A stretch of 36,041 nt of DNA from Myxococcales bacterium (GTDB lineage: Bacteria; Myxococcota_A; UBA9160; UBA4427): positions 1-36,041 of the forward strand of contig JAAZXM010000040.1 in the NCBI GenBank assembly GCA_014240165.1. Direction: 5' to 3'. Numbering within the stretch: the stretch's first letter is position 1; the number at the start of each line of letters is the position of its first letter. Below, one piece after another: positions 7,792-17,040 of the stretch. Under the pieces are notes generated by a model. That model was not told where the DNA came from and searched no databases. It saw only the letters and a program-made list of their open reading frames with translations. The position numbers and the translations under genes were made by a program.

Positions 7792-8982
7792 ATGTCCGAG
7801 ACGCCCTCCATCCACGGCCATTGCGATCCGCGCTTCGAAGCGGTGCGCGAGGTCTTCGCTGAAAACCTCGAGGGCGGAAACGATCTCGGCGCCGGAGTCG
7901 CCTTTACGCTCCACGGCGAGCCCGTGGTCGACCTCTGGGGCGGTTTTCTCGATCTCGAGCACACCCAGCCCTGGGAGCGTGACACCCTGGTCAATCTCTA
8001 CTCCACCACCAAGGGCATGACGGCGATCTGCGCGCATCAATTGGTCGAACGCGGGCAATTGGATGTGGATGCTCCCGTTGCCGAGTACTGGCCCGAATTT
8101 GCCGCGGCGGGCAAGGCGTCGATTCCGGTGCGTCAACTTCTTTGCCACCAGGCGGGTTTGCCTGCGATCCGAAAACCACTCGAAACATCGGTGCTCTACG
8201 ATTGGGAAGCCCTCACCGCAGCCCTGGCCGAGCAGGAGCCCTGGTGGGAACCGGGCACGCGACACGGCTACCACGCCCTCACCTTCGGCCACCTGGTGGG
8301 CGAGGTGATCCGAAGGGTTTCAGGACAGAGCGTTGGGCAGTTCTTTCGCGAAAACGTCGCGCAGCCCCTGGATGCGGATTTCCAGATTGGTCTTCCCGAC
8401 AAGGATCACGCGCGTACGTCGACGCTCCATGGCCGATTGATCGGGGGCGACCCCAAGGCGAGCGGAAGCGAAATCCCCGAACCCCTCAAAGCCTTCATGC
8501 GCGATATGGCAGACCCCACCACCATGACGGGGGGCGCCTTCAACAACCCGCGGATTCCCCCCGATGCGGTCAATAGCGCGGAGTGGCGCCGGGCCGAGAT
8601 CCCCGCGGCCAACGGCCACGGCACCGCCCGAAGCCTGGCACGGATCTACGGCGCCCTGGCCTGCGGCGGAGAGGTCGACGGCGTGCGCATCTTGGATGGC
8701 AAGAGCATCGATCGCGCCATCGAAGTCCAGGCCGATGGGCCGGATGCTGTTCTCGGGGGCATGCCCATGCGCTTCGGCCTCGGCTTCATGCTGCGTTCGC
8801 CCATCATGCCGCTTTCCCCAAACCCCCGGGCCTTCGGGCATCCGGGCGCGGGCGGATCCATCGGCATGGCGGATCCCGATGCCGGCGTGGGTTTTGGCTA
8901 CACGCCGAATAAGATGCAAATGGGCCTGGTCGGCGGCGCCGGGGCATTCGCCATGCTCAAGGTGTTCTTCAAAGCCCTCTAG
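7792..8982 (+). CDS. Serine beta-lactamase-family hydrolase (esterase-like)
   Basis: This 396-residue protein belongs to the class C beta-lactamase/EstB superfamily. The catalytic S-x-x-K motif is S71-T-T-K74 in LYSTTKGMTA, the second motif tyrosine is Y160 in GYHALTFGHLVGE, and a C-terminal HPGAGGS takes the place of KTG. This pattern is typical of esterases and transesterases rather than true beta-lactamases. No signal peptide is visible, so it is probably cytoplasmic. GGAG lies about 10 bases before the ATG. It converges on the next MFS gene, with which it shares the tetranucleotide CTAG as overlapping stop codons. Confidence 0.9.
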   Translation: MSETPSIHGHCDPRFEAVREVFAENLEGGNDLGAGVAFTLHGEPVVDLWGGFLDLEHTQPWERDTLVNLYSTTKGMTAICAHQLVERGQLDVDAPVAEYWPEFAAAGKASIPVRQLLCHQAGLPAIRKPLETSVLYDWEALTAALAEQEPWWEPGTRHGYHALTFGHLVGEVIRRVSGQSVGQFFRENVAQPLDADFQIGLPDKDHARTSTLHGRLIGGDPKASGSEIPEPLKAFMRDMADPTTMTGGAFNNPRIPPDAVNSAEWRRAEIPAANGHGTARSLARIYGALACGGEVDGVRILDGKSIDRAIEVQADGPDAVLGGMPMRFGLGFMLRSPIMPLSPNPRAFGHPGAGGSIGMADPDAGVGFGYTPNKMQMGLVGGAGAFAMLKVFFKAL

Positions 8983-10364
8983 GCCTTCACTCGGCGCCGG
9001 GGTCCCCAGGGAGAGCCTTCGCGAAAGATCACGGCGATGGAGAACCCGAAGACCGTACACACGCCTGCACCCAGGAGAATCGTCACCGGCGGGCCGAGGG
9101 AACCCGCGAGAAATCCCATGGCGAGGCTCCCGAAGGGAACCAGACCCGCCCAGGCCACCTGGAAGAGACTCATGACTCGGCCTCTTTTCGATTCATCGAC
9201 GATCTGCTGAATCAGCGTCTGCAGGCTCGTCATGACGGAGAAATAGAAATAGCCCACGAAGAGTTGGGTCAGCAACGCGGCGGCGATATCGGTGGTCAGC
9301 GAGAAAGCGATCAGGCACCCCCCGTACGCGAAGGCACTTCGCCCCGCACGCCACATGGAGGGCTCGCGCCCGACACGTCCCGCACGCAGGGCGCCGACCA
9401 TCGCGCCCAGCCCCGTCGCGGCGGCCAGCCAGGCGAAATAATCCGCCGAGCCCAGCACGTCTGAAGCAAAGGCAGGGATCAACACGGTATGGGACACACC
9501 GAAGAAGGACAGCAGCGCGACGGTCAATAGAGCCGGCACTGCGGGTTTACGCGCGCGCGCATGGGCAAATCCGTTCGCCATGCGCGCCAAAATGCCCCCC
9601 GCTTCTTCCTCGGCGCGGTAGCGGTTGATCCGTGTTGCGGCCGTGAGCAGGGCGGCGATGGCAGCGGCCAGCAGGTAGAGCGCAAATGACCATTCGAAAC
9701 GCGAGGTCGCCACCAGGGGCGCCGCCAACAAGGGCCCCACCACCCGGGTCAGGTTGTTGGCAGCGGATTGGAGTGAAACCGCGCTCGGCAGATCCGCGCC
9801 CGAAACCGCGTTGGCCGCAATGGCGTGGCTGGCGGGACCTGAGAATGCAAAGGAAAGGCCCAAAGCAAACGCGATGGCGAGTAGCCGGCCGGGGGTCAGC
9901 CAATCCGTCGCGGTCGCCACGGTCAGAACGCCGCAGCATACCGTGACCGACGCATAGCAGGTGAGGACGATTTTCTTGCGATCGAAACGATCGGCAGCGA
10001 CGCCCGCAATCGGGGCCAGCAGAAACGCGGGCAAAAAGAGCACGAAGAAGAGCAGACCGTTCTGGCGGGTATCGTTCTGGGAGAGTTCGACCATCAACCC
10101 TTGCAGGGAAATATGCGAAACCCAGAAACCGGTCTGGTTGACGAGAAAAGAAATGAAGAGCAGCCGGAAGGGCCGGTGAGCGAGCGCACGAAAAGCGCCC
10201 GCACCCAGCCCGAGGCGTTCCCGGGTTCGCGAAGAAGGAACACCCATCGCGACGGAATCAGCGGGGTTCAGGGCGGCGTCGCCGGGGTTGGCGCCCAGGC
10301 TTTCTTCGACGTGGGATTTGACCAAGGGAGACTCGCTGCGGCTCAGCGCCGGGAAGGAGAGCAC
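8979..10364 (-). CDS. MFS transporter (EntS/MFS_3-like)
   Basis: The longest form is 461 residues with 12 predicted membrane helices in the inner membrane. The loop motif AGVAADRFDRKK after helix 2 and VDESKRGRVMSLFQ later are typical of MFS_3/enterobactin-exporter-like proteins. The substrate is unknown. The long form starts at GTG 10364, giving a 39-residue hydrophilic N-terminus; ATG at 10247 gives a more usual length. Neither has a strong ribosome site. It follows another MFS gene (10472-11854) on the same strand after 107 bases. Confidence 0.88.
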   Translation of the reverse strand: MLSFPALSRSESPLVKSHVEESLGANPGDAALNPADSVAMGVPSSRTRERLGLGAGAFRALAHRPFRLLFISFLVNQTGFWVSHISLQGLMVELSQNDTRQNGLLFFVLFLPAFLLAPIAGVAADRFDRKKIVLTCYASVTVCCGVLTVATATDWLTPGRLLAIAFALGLSFAFSGPASHAIAANAVSGADLPSAVSLQSAANNLTRVVGPLLAAPLVATSRFEWSFALYLLAAAIAALLTAATRINRYRAEEEAGGILARMANGFAHARARKPAVPALLTVALLSFFGVSHTVLIPAFASDVLGSADYFAWLAAATGLGAMVGALRAGRVGREPSMWRAGRSAFAYGGCLIAFSLTTDIAAALLTQLFVGYFYFSVMTSLQTLIQQIVDESKRGRVMSLFQVAWAGLVPFGSLAMGFLAGSLGPPVTILLGAGVCTVFGFSIAVIFREGSPWGPRRRVKA

Positions 10365-10471
10365 CCTAGCCCGAATGGAGGCCGAAAGCCGCGATCATGG
10401 AATATGCGGCCGAGATCGGCGGAGAATTTCGTAGAAATCGCCGATCGAGCAACAGCGCGAGACCACCGGCT

Positions 10472-11854
10472 TCAATTCGAATTGGATAGCCGCCGATCCA
10501 GCGATTCTCGAACCTCTGCATGCTCGGCCTCGTTGAAATCGAAGCCCATGAAGATGATCGCTCCGATCGCGTAGCAAATCGCGGGGGTGAGCGAGAAGAG
10601 CGCGCGGAGAGCCAATTGGGTGGCTTCGGTCTGTTCCTGGTTGGGCCTGAAATCGAATTGTTGGAGAACCCATCCCGTGATCAAAGCGGTGACGGCCCCA
10701 GCGGACTTGCGAACGAAGTTCCAGACCGCGAGGTAAGCGCCTTCCTTGCGCTCCCCCGTCAGGTATTCGTCGTAGTCGACGATATCGGCGTTGATCGACG
10801 GGGCGACGATGGGCGCGCAGCCGCCGGCCAATCCGAGGATCGGGGGAACGATCCAGACCAGCAGGCCGTCGCCCGAATCAACGAAGAAGAGGGCAGCGAA
10901 ACCCAGGGCAGTTGCCCACATGGAATAGAGCCAGAGCCGCTTCTTCCCGTAGCGCCTGGAAAGACGCAACCAGAGCGGGGTAAAGAGGAATTGGGGCAAG
11001 AAATAGAGAAGGATGATCGAAGATGCGAGCTCCGGGCGGTGCAATACGTATTGGGTGATGTAGGGAACCAGCATCCCAATGCTCGCGACCCCAAAGCTGT
11101 CGATGAAATAAACAGCGAGAAGTCGGCGCGCGTGCCGGTTCTTCAATACATCCGCGAAGGAGCCGAAGAGCGCGGTGGAGCCTCGGCCCTGGTACTCAGC
11201 GCGCTCGGGCAGACGCGCGCCGGTATATAGACAGAGAGTGGCGACCACGAAGGCGCCCAAAAGGCCGACCTGGCTGGCCGCTTCCCGGGTGTTCTCGGCT
11301 TGATCGATGAATCGGTAGGCGGCGACTCCGAGAAGAAGCCCGAAGGCAGAAATGACGTGGCGGTAGCCAAAGAGCCGGGTTCGCTCGTGATAGTTGCGGC
11401 TCAGTTCCGCGCCCAGGGCGCCATAGGGGATGAAGAACGCGGTACTGGCAGTTTCATAGAGGAAAAGCGCTGCGGCCATCCAGAAAATGAGCTCGACATT
11501 CGAGAGCGCAAGGGGCGGGGACCAAAGCATCCAGATACCGAAACCCACGGGCACGCTCGCCCAGAGCATCCACGACCGGCGCCGGCCAAAGCGGGAGCGC
11601 GTTCGATCGGATAAGTAGCCCGCCATCGGATCCGAGATCGCATCCCAGAGGCGCGAAAGTGCGATCAGGGTACCCATCACGGCGGGGGCGATGAAAAGAA
11701 CATCCGTGCTGAACTTCATCAGGAAGATGATGAAAATCAGGCCGGTGAACCCGAAGCCCACCGAGGGAAGGCCATAGGTCACGGCCACGCTTCGGGCGAG
11801 CGGCGTTTCCTGGGGAAGCTGCGGGTCGCTGCCTCGTTCTTCGCGGGCGCTCAC
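10472..11854 (-). CDS. MFS transporter, GPH (MelB-like) family
   Basis: This 460-residue transporter has the glycoside-pentoside-hexuronide:cation symporter pattern. Early on it has DAISDPMAGYLSDRTRSRFGRRR, the family's D-P-x-x-G-x-x-x-D and following R-x-G-R-R-R. It also has a helix 4-5 IPYGALGAELS and a late ADIVDYDEYLTGERKEG. These proteins move sugars or other anionic or neutral solutes with H+ or Na+. In this catabolic setting the substrate may not be a sugar. The start is GTG 11854 with GGAGAA 8 bases upstream. It is divergent from the acyl-CoA synthetase at 12016. Confidence 0.88.
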   Translation of the reverse strand: MSAREERGSDPQLPQETPLARSVAVTYGLPSVGFGFTGLIFIIFLMKFSTDVLFIAPAVMGTLIALSRLWDAISDPMAGYLSDRTRSRFGRRRSWMLWASVPVGFGIWMLWSPPLALSNVELIFWMAAALFLYETASTAFFIPYGALGAELSRNYHERTRLFGYRHVISAFGLLLGVAAYRFIDQAENTREAASQVGLLGAFVVATLCLYTGARLPERAEYQGRGSTALFGSFADVLKNRHARRLLAVYFIDSFGVASIGMLVPYITQYVLHRPELASSIILLYFLPQFLFTPLWLRLSRRYGKKRLWLYSMWATALGFAALFFVDSGDGLLVWIVPPILGLAGGCAPIVAPSINADIVDYDEYLTGERKEGAYLAVWNFVRKSAGAVTALITGWVLQQFDFRPNQEQTEATQLALRALFSLTPAICYAIGAIIFMGFDFNEAEHAEVRESLDRRLSNSN

Positions 11855-11984
11855 AGCCGCTTCTCCGATTCGAAAGCCAGTGGTTGATCGCGCAGCATAG
11901 TCGAGCCATTGCAGGAGTACTCGAAGAATTCACGCCTGCTCGCCCCGAGGGGTTCGGACTCCCCTTCTTCCGGCAGCCGAACTA

Positions 11985-12007
11985 GAGTAGGAGCCCCTTC
12001 TCTACTC
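11985..12007. promoter_or_regulatory. Inverted repeat before acyl-CoA synthetase
   Basis: GAGTAG and CTACTC form 6-bp arms around an 11-base centre, extendable to 8 pairs with one bulged G. It sits just upstream of the ribosome site and start of the synthetase gene, within the divergent intergenic region. It could be an operator or a leader hairpin. Confidence 0.3.
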
Positions 12008-12015
12008 CCGAGGTA

Positions 12016-13587
12016 ATGCGTATGGCCGAACTCCTTGAACCCCTTGCCGAGCGCTTGGGCGATGGCGTCGCTCTGGCGGACGAGCGCGGAACGACTTCCT
12101 GGACCGAATTCAACGAACGCGTGAACCGCTTGATGTCAGCGCTTCTGGCGGCGGGGCTGAAAAACGACGATGCCATCGCGATTCTCTCGGAGAACCGGCG
12201 CGAGTACTACGAATGCATGGCAGCAGCCACGCATCTCGGCCTCCGCTACGTGCCTGTGAACTGGCATTGGGTCGCCGAGGAAGTCAGCTACGTATTGGAA
12301 AACTCCGACTCCAAGGCCCTCATTACCGGCGGACAATTCGCTGGGCTCGGCGCGGAGGCCCTTGCCCAACCCGATTGCCCCGCGTTGAAGCTCGCCCTGA
12401 CCATGCGGGATGAAGCGCCCGAAGGATTCCTTTCCTACGAAGCGGTTTTGGCCCAGAACCCTGGGGATAACCTGCCTGCCACCGGCCTTGGGGGGCCCAT
12501 GTTCTACACATCGGGCACCACGGGACGACCCAAGGGCGTGATCTCCGGCGCCTTCGGCGGAGACGACAAGCCGGTGGCCCTGATGATGATGGTGGGCCAG
12601 GCCATCGTGGGCAATTTGGGAATGTCCGAGGCCGGGCACACCCTTCTGATTGGCCCCGTCTACCACTCCGCCCAATGGGCCTTCTCCTTTCTTCCGCTCC
12701 TCGCGGGCAACGGAGTCGTCATGCGCCACGGCTTCGACGCCGAGGAAGCCCTGGACCTCATCGATGAGTACGCCATTACGAATATCCACCTGGTTCCCAC
12801 ACAATTTGTGCGACTGCTTCGGGTGGACGAGAAAAGACGAGCGCGCTTCGATGGTTCGAGCCTCCAGGCGGTCTGGCACGGCGCCGCCCCCTGCTCGCCA
12901 GAAATCAAGCGAAAGATGATCGAGTGGTGGGGCCCCAAGATTTCCGAGTACTACGGCTCAACCGAGAGCGCGATCATCAGCACCATCTCATCCGATGAAT
13001 GGCTCGAGCGGCCGGGCTCTCTGGGCAAACCCCTGCCGAACCTCGAGGTGCGTGTCATCAAGGAAGACGGTTCCGTGGCGGCGACTGGCGAATCCGGACA
13101 GCTCTATTTCAGGAACCAGATGGGAACGGATTTCGAGTACCACAAGGATCCCGAGAAGACGAAAGAAGCCCACCTCGAGCCAGGCGTCTTCAGCGTGGGA
13201 GATATCGGCTATCTCGACGAGGACGGCTACCTCTTCATGAGCGATCGCAAGATCGACATGATCATCTCCGGCGGGGTCAATATCTATCCGGCGGAAATCG
13301 AAGGGGTCCTGGTATCCCATCCCGCAGTGGCGGACGCTGCGGTCTTCGGCATCCCCAACGAGGAATTTGGCGAAGAGGTCAAGGCGGCGGTGGAACTCCT
13401 GGCGGGCCACTCGGCCTCGGACGAATTGGCCGAGGCCCTCAAGGCGCATTGCCGGGAGCACCTGGCCGGATACAAGATGCCCCGGTCGGTTGATTTCGAG
13501 GAGGAGTTGCCGCGGCATCCCACGGGCAAACTCTACAAACGCCTTCTGCGTGATCGTTATTGGGAGGGACGCGACCGCAAGATCTGA
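12016..13587 (+). CDS. Acyl-CoA synthetase (AMP-forming, FadD-like)
   Basis: The 523-residue protein is a complete adenylate-forming enzyme. The P-loop-like A3 motif YTSGTTGRPKGV is at about 164-175, followed by YYGSTES (A5), GDIGYLDEDGYLFMSDRKIDMI (A7/A8 hinge) and the catalytic lysine K505 in PTGKLYKR. It would activate a carboxylic acid to its CoA thioester with ATP in the cytoplasm, probably a fatty or cyclic acid, but chain length cannot be told. Starts at ATG 12016 or 12022 are both possible; GAGG lies just upstream. It is divergent from the GPH transporter and convergent with the SDR gene 9 bases away. Confidence 0.93.
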   Translation: MRMAELLEPLAERLGDGVALADERGTTSWTEFNERVNRLMSALLAAGLKNDDAIAILSENRREYYECMAAATHLGLRYVPVNWHWVAEEVSYVLENSDSKALITGGQFAGLGAEALAQPDCPALKLALTMRDEAPEGFLSYEAVLAQNPGDNLPATGLGGPMFYTSGTTGRPKGVISGAFGGDDKPVALMMMVGQAIVGNLGMSEAGHTLLIGPVYHSAQWAFSFLPLLAGNGVVMRHGFDAEEALDLIDEYAITNIHLVPTQFVRLLRVDEKRRARFDGSSLQAVWHGAAPCSPEIKRKMIEWWGPKISEYYGSTESAIISTISSDEWLERPGSLGKPLPNLEVRVIKEDGSVAATGESGQLYFRNQMGTDFEYHKDPEKTKEAHLEPGVFSVGDIGYLDEDGYLFMSDRKIDMIISGGVNIYPAEIEGVLVSHPAVADAAVFGIPNEEFGEEVKAAVELLAGHSASDELAEALKAHCREHLAGYKMPRSVDFEEELPRHPTGKLYKRLLRDRYWEGRDRKI

Positions 13588-13596
13588 GCGCGCAGA

Positions 13597-14466
13597 TCAG
13601 CTTTCAGGCGCCAACTCCTCGCGAAGTTCCATGGCCACGGCAGGATTCGTTCCATTCAAGATGCTCTCCATCCGGCCTTGAATGGCCTCGGTGTAGACAG
13701 GATGGGTATAGATCCAGAACCGATCGGCACGCAGACCCTCGAAGACGATTTTGCCCACCTCGTCCGGCGGCATGCCCCCATCGATCCCACTGGAGAGCAG
13801 GCTGTCGTATTCCTTCTCCGCGTCGCTTCCCAGGGCCCGGGTTTCGGCGCGATCGCCGGGGCGGATACGCTCGGACCGGTTGATCCCCGTTGCGATGGGA
13901 CCGGGGCAGAGCACGGAAATGCCGACTTCGCTGCTCACGGTGGCGAGTTCGTGATAGACGGATTCGGTGAGCGCCACCACTGCGTGCTTCGAGACGATAT
14001 AGGGCGAGAGGAAGGGGCCAGCCATCAGCCCGCCCACCGAGGCCGTATTGACCATGTGGGCGGGTTCGCCCTGATCGAGAAGCACCGGAATGAAGGATCG
14101 CACGCCGTTCACCACGCCAAAGACGTTGACCTCGAGCACCCAGCGCCAATCGTCGTCGGTTCGTTCCCAAGCGCATCCGCTCAGCAGAACGCCCGCGTTG
14201 TTGCAAACAAGGTGAACCGCACCGAAGCGGTCGAGGGTCGCCTTGGCGAGGGCGTCCACGCTCTCGGCCTGGCGCACATCCGTGGGTACTACGCAGATCT
14301 CGCCTCCGCCGGCTTCGATTTCGGAGCTGATCTCTGCCAACCCCTCTTCGTCGACATCCGCAACCACGAGACGCATCCCCTCCGCGGCGCATTGGCGTAC
14401 CAGACCCCGACCAATTCCACTCGCCGCGCCCGTCACCACAGCAACCTTGCCCTCGAAATCCCGCAT
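13597..14466 (-). CDS. Short-chain dehydrogenase/reductase (SDR)
   Basis: This is a 289-residue classical SDR. The cofactor motif TGAASGIG is at residues 12-19, with D37 after the second strand favouring NAD(H). NNAG is at 89-92, and the catalytic set is S143, Y156 and K160 (YIVSK). It oxidises or reduces an alcohol/ketone; the C-terminal part (FWIYTHPVYTEAIQGRM) is like that of SDRs in lipid and steroid pathways, but the substrate is open. The start at 14466 is chosen because GAGGAGG precedes it and the family begins with this MRDFEGKVAVVTG pattern; the frame stays open further upstream without homology. Confidence 0.93.
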   Translation of the reverse strand: MRDFEGKVAVVTGAASGIGRGLVRQCAAEGMRLVVADVDEEGLAEISSEIEAGGGEICVVPTDVRQAESVDALAKATLDRFGAVHLVCNNAGVLLSGCAWERTDDDWRWVLEVNVFGVVNGVRSFIPVLLDQGEPAHMVNTASVGGLMAGPFLSPYIVSKHAVVALTESVYHELATVSSEVGISVLCPGPIATGINRSERIRPGDRAETRALGSDAEKEYDSLLSSGIDGGMPPDEVGKIVFEGLRADRFWIYTHPVYTEAIQGRMESILNGTNPAVAMELREELAPES

Positions 14467-14668
14467 CTTCGCCTCCTCTTTCGCTTCCGCCTGGGCATCC
14501 GGGGCGCATGGTCCGCTGTCCCGGCCCTTCCCCCTCACCATCGCAGACTCACCCACGAAACGAAACCAGCGATTCCCGGAACCTCGACCCAAAGCCGGCC
14601 CGGCAAGCACCTCAAATGCCCGAGGCAACCGCTTCTTCCGGGGCTACCATGCCCCCGGGAGGCCCACC

Positions 14669-16909
14669 ATGAACAGCAATACCCATCGGACCGTTTTCCG
14701 TACCTGCTCGCTCTGCGAAGCCACCTGCGGGCTCGAACTCCAGGTGGAGGGTGACCGGGTCGTCCGGGCGCGCGGCGACAGCGAGGACGTCTTCAGCCAC
14801 GGCTATATCTGCCCCAAGGGCACTGCCATCGCGGCGATCCACGAGGATCCGGACCGGCTCAGGCGCCCCCTGATCCGGCGAAACGGTCAGCACGTCGAGG
14901 CCGATTGGGACGAGGCCTTCGCCGAGATCGAGCAGCGAATGCTTCCCCTCCTGGAAGAACACGGTCGGAACTCGGTCGCGGTCTACCTGGGCAACCCGAA
15001 CGCGCATCACCTGGCCGGCAGCTTCTACGTTCGGCCCGTTCTCAAGAGCCTTCGAACCCGCAACATCTTTTCCGCCAGCACGGTGGACCAGATGCCCAAG
15101 CACGTTTCTTCGGGCCTGCTCTTCGGCTCGCCGGGCACGATCCCGGTACCCGATATCGACCGAACGGATTTTCTCCTCATGCTGGGCGCCAACCCCCTTG
15201 AATCCAACGGCAGCCTCTGCACCGCGCCGGATTTTCCGGGGCGCCTCAAGGCGATCCGGGCCCGGGGAGGCCGCGTGGTGGTCGTCGACCCGCGCAAGAC
15301 CCGAACCGCCCGGGCCGCCGACGAACATCTCTTCGTGCGCCCGGGCACCGACGCCATGCTCCTCATGGGCATGATCCACGCGCTCTTCGATGAGGAACTC
15401 GTGGACCTGGGAAGCGTGAAGGATCACGTGCAAGGTCTCGACTCTGTCCGCGTTGCGGCGAAATCCTTCTCCCCGGAACGGGTTGCCCCGGCCTGCGGCG
15501 TCGACGGAGAGACGATTCGCCGACTGGCCCGAGAACTCGCCGCCACCGAGCGGGGGGTTGTCTACGGGCGCATCGGTATCCATACGGTGGGTTTCGGCAC
15601 CCTCGCCTCCTGGGCCACGGACGTATTGAATATCCTGGCGGGCAAACTCGATCGGCCAGGCGGCGCCATGTTTCCCCTGGCCGCCCACTCCAGGCCAAGC
15701 AAGGGCCCCGGCGGCCGGGGCTTCAAGACCGGGCGCTGGCAGAGCCGGGTGCGCGGGCTGCCCGAGGTGCTGGGAGAACTCCCCGTCGCCACCCTGGCCG
15801 ATGAAATGGAAACGCCTGGCGACGATCAAGTTCGGGCCTTCGTCACCATCGGAGGCAATCCGGCGCTGTCGACTCCCGACTCTGGGCGCCTGGAAGCAGC
15901 CCTTGAGAACCTCGACTTCATGGTGAGCGTCGACATCTACTGCAATGAAACATCCCGCCACGCCGACGTGATTCTCCCGCCGCCGTCGCTGCTCGAGCGA
16001 GGCCATTTCGACTGTTCCTTCGTGGGCCTCTCGGTACGGAACGTGGCCAACTATTCGCCGCCGGTCTTCGAGGCCGAAGGGCCCTCGGAAAGCGAGATTC
16101 TCGCCCGACTCGCGCTGATCTTTGGCGGCCAGGGTGCCCAGGCCGACGCATCGGAGCTCGATGCCCCGATGCTCCGCGGCTTGGTGGAGGGACATGTCGG
16201 CGATCCCGAATCTCCGCTGCATGGGCGCGACGCGGACGAAATCATCGCCCAGGTCGGGGAGCGCCCCGGCCCCGAGGCCCTGCTCGATGTCATGCTGCGA
16301 ATGGGTCCCTACGGTGACGCGTTCGGTGAGAAGCCCGGCGGCCTGAGCTTGCCCCAGCTCGAAGCCCACCCCCACGGTATCGACCTCGGTGCCCTGGAGG
16401 CCCGGGTTCCCGAGATACTCGCGACGCCTTCCGCCCAGATCGAATTGGCCCCGGAGAGCATCCTTCGCGAACTCGACCGACTCGATGAAAAGCTCGCCGG
16501 AGAAGAGCCCGACGGCCTTGTCCTGGTGGGACGCAGGCACCTGCGCTCCAACAACTCCTGGATGCACAACGTCAGCAGCCTCGTCGCGGGGCAAACCCGC
16601 TGCACTTTGCAGATGCACCCCGACGATGCCGAGGAGCGAAGCCTCCAAGCGGGCGCAATCGCCGAGGTCCGCTCACGAGTCGGCAGCGTGGAGGTGGCGG
16701 TGGAGGTGAACGCGGACTTGATGCCCGGGGTGGTTTCGCTCCCCCATGGCTGGGGGCATGGTCAGCCCGGCGCGCGGCTCGAGGTGGCCGCAGCCCACGG
16801 TGGCGTCAACAGCAACCGACTCACCGACGGCCTCCCCCTGGACCCCCTGTCGGGCAACGCGGTTCTGAACGGTATTCCCGTCGAGGTCGCCCCGATCGCG
16901 GCGGACTGA
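14669..16909 (+). CDS. Molybdopterin oxidoreductase (DMSO reductase superfamily)
   Basis: This 746-residue protein has an N-terminal [4Fe-4S] site (C13, C16, C20, C48), the large molybdopterin domains, and a C-terminal molydopterin-binding domain (LVGRRHLRSNNSWMHN to the end). No Tat signal is present, so it should act in the cytoplasm. Where formate dehydrogenases and nitrate reductases carry a Cys or Sec metal ligand, residues 134-141 read FSASTVDQ, with no cysteine. The ligand may be Ser or Asp, or absent. No partner electron-transfer subunit is next to it. GGGAGG stands 7 bases before the ATG at 14669. It is divergent from the SDR gene. Confidence 0.9.
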   Translation: MNSNTHRTVFRTCSLCEATCGLELQVEGDRVVRARGDSEDVFSHGYICPKGTAIAAIHEDPDRLRRPLIRRNGQHVEADWDEAFAEIEQRMLPLLEEHGRNSVAVYLGNPNAHHLAGSFYVRPVLKSLRTRNIFSASTVDQMPKHVSSGLLFGSPGTIPVPDIDRTDFLLMLGANPLESNGSLCTAPDFPGRLKAIRARGGRVVVVDPRKTRTARAADEHLFVRPGTDAMLLMGMIHALFDEELVDLGSVKDHVQGLDSVRVAAKSFSPERVAPACGVDGETIRRLARELAATERGVVYGRIGIHTVGFGTLASWATDVLNILAGKLDRPGGAMFPLAAHSRPSKGPGGRGFKTGRWQSRVRGLPEVLGELPVATLADEMETPGDDQVRAFVTIGGNPALSTPDSGRLEAALENLDFMVSVDIYCNETSRHADVILPPPSLLERGHFDCSFVGLSVRNVANYSPPVFEAEGPSESEILARLALIFGGQGAQADASELDAPMLRGLVEGHVGDPESPLHGRDADEIIAQVGERPGPEALLDVMLRMGPYGDAFGEKPGGLSLPQLEAHPHGIDLGALEARVPEILATPSAQIELAPESILRELDRLDEKLAGEEPDGLVLVGRRHLRSNNSWMHNVSSLVAGQTRCTLQMHPDDAEERSLQAGAIAEVRSRVGSVEVAVEVNADLMPGVVSLPHGWGHGQPGARLEVAAAHGGVNSNRLTDGLPLDPLSGNAVLNGIPVEVAPIAAD

Positions 16910-16919
16910 CAAGGCCGAC

Positions 16920-16946
16920 GGGGCGGGTCAGAGAGCGGCCCGCCCC
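16920..16946 (+). terminator. Strong GC hairpin after molybdopterin oxidoreductase
   Basis: GGGGCGGG and CCCGCCCC form an 8-bp perfect stem around an 11-base loop, 10 bases past the stop codon. No T-tract follows. It most likely ends or slows transcription before the TetR promoter downstream. Confidence 0.5.
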
Positions 16947-17009
16947 GAGCAGATTCACCGGAATTGGAGGCATCCCCAAGGGGATTCCGGGCCGATGAGG
17001 AAAACGGGC

Positions 17010-17037
17010 TTGACCCGGGGATGATTTATCCGATAAT
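17010..17037 (+). promoter_or_regulatory. Sigma-70-type promoter of the tetR/ferritin-like operon
   Basis: TTGACC (17010-17015) and GATAAT (17032-17037) are separated by 16 bases; each matches the consensus at 5 of 6 positions. Transcription would begin near 17044. This rules out translation starts further upstream and supports the ATG at 17066. Confidence 0.55.
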
Positions 17038-17040
17038 CAA

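Noticed and set aside
14243..14668. N-terminal extension of the molybdopterin oxidoreductase into the SDR gene
   Set aside because: It overlaps the divergent SDR coding region; ATG 14669 has GGGAGG upstream and places the four cluster cysteines at the usual distance from the N-terminus.
14612..16648. Very long open frame on the minus strand opposite the molybdopterin oxidoreductase
   Set aside because: It is a shadow frame of a GC-rich gene: the plus strand encodes a clear protein with Fe-S and cofactor motifs, while this frame has no recognisable domain and unusual composition (Gly, His, Glu, Val rich).
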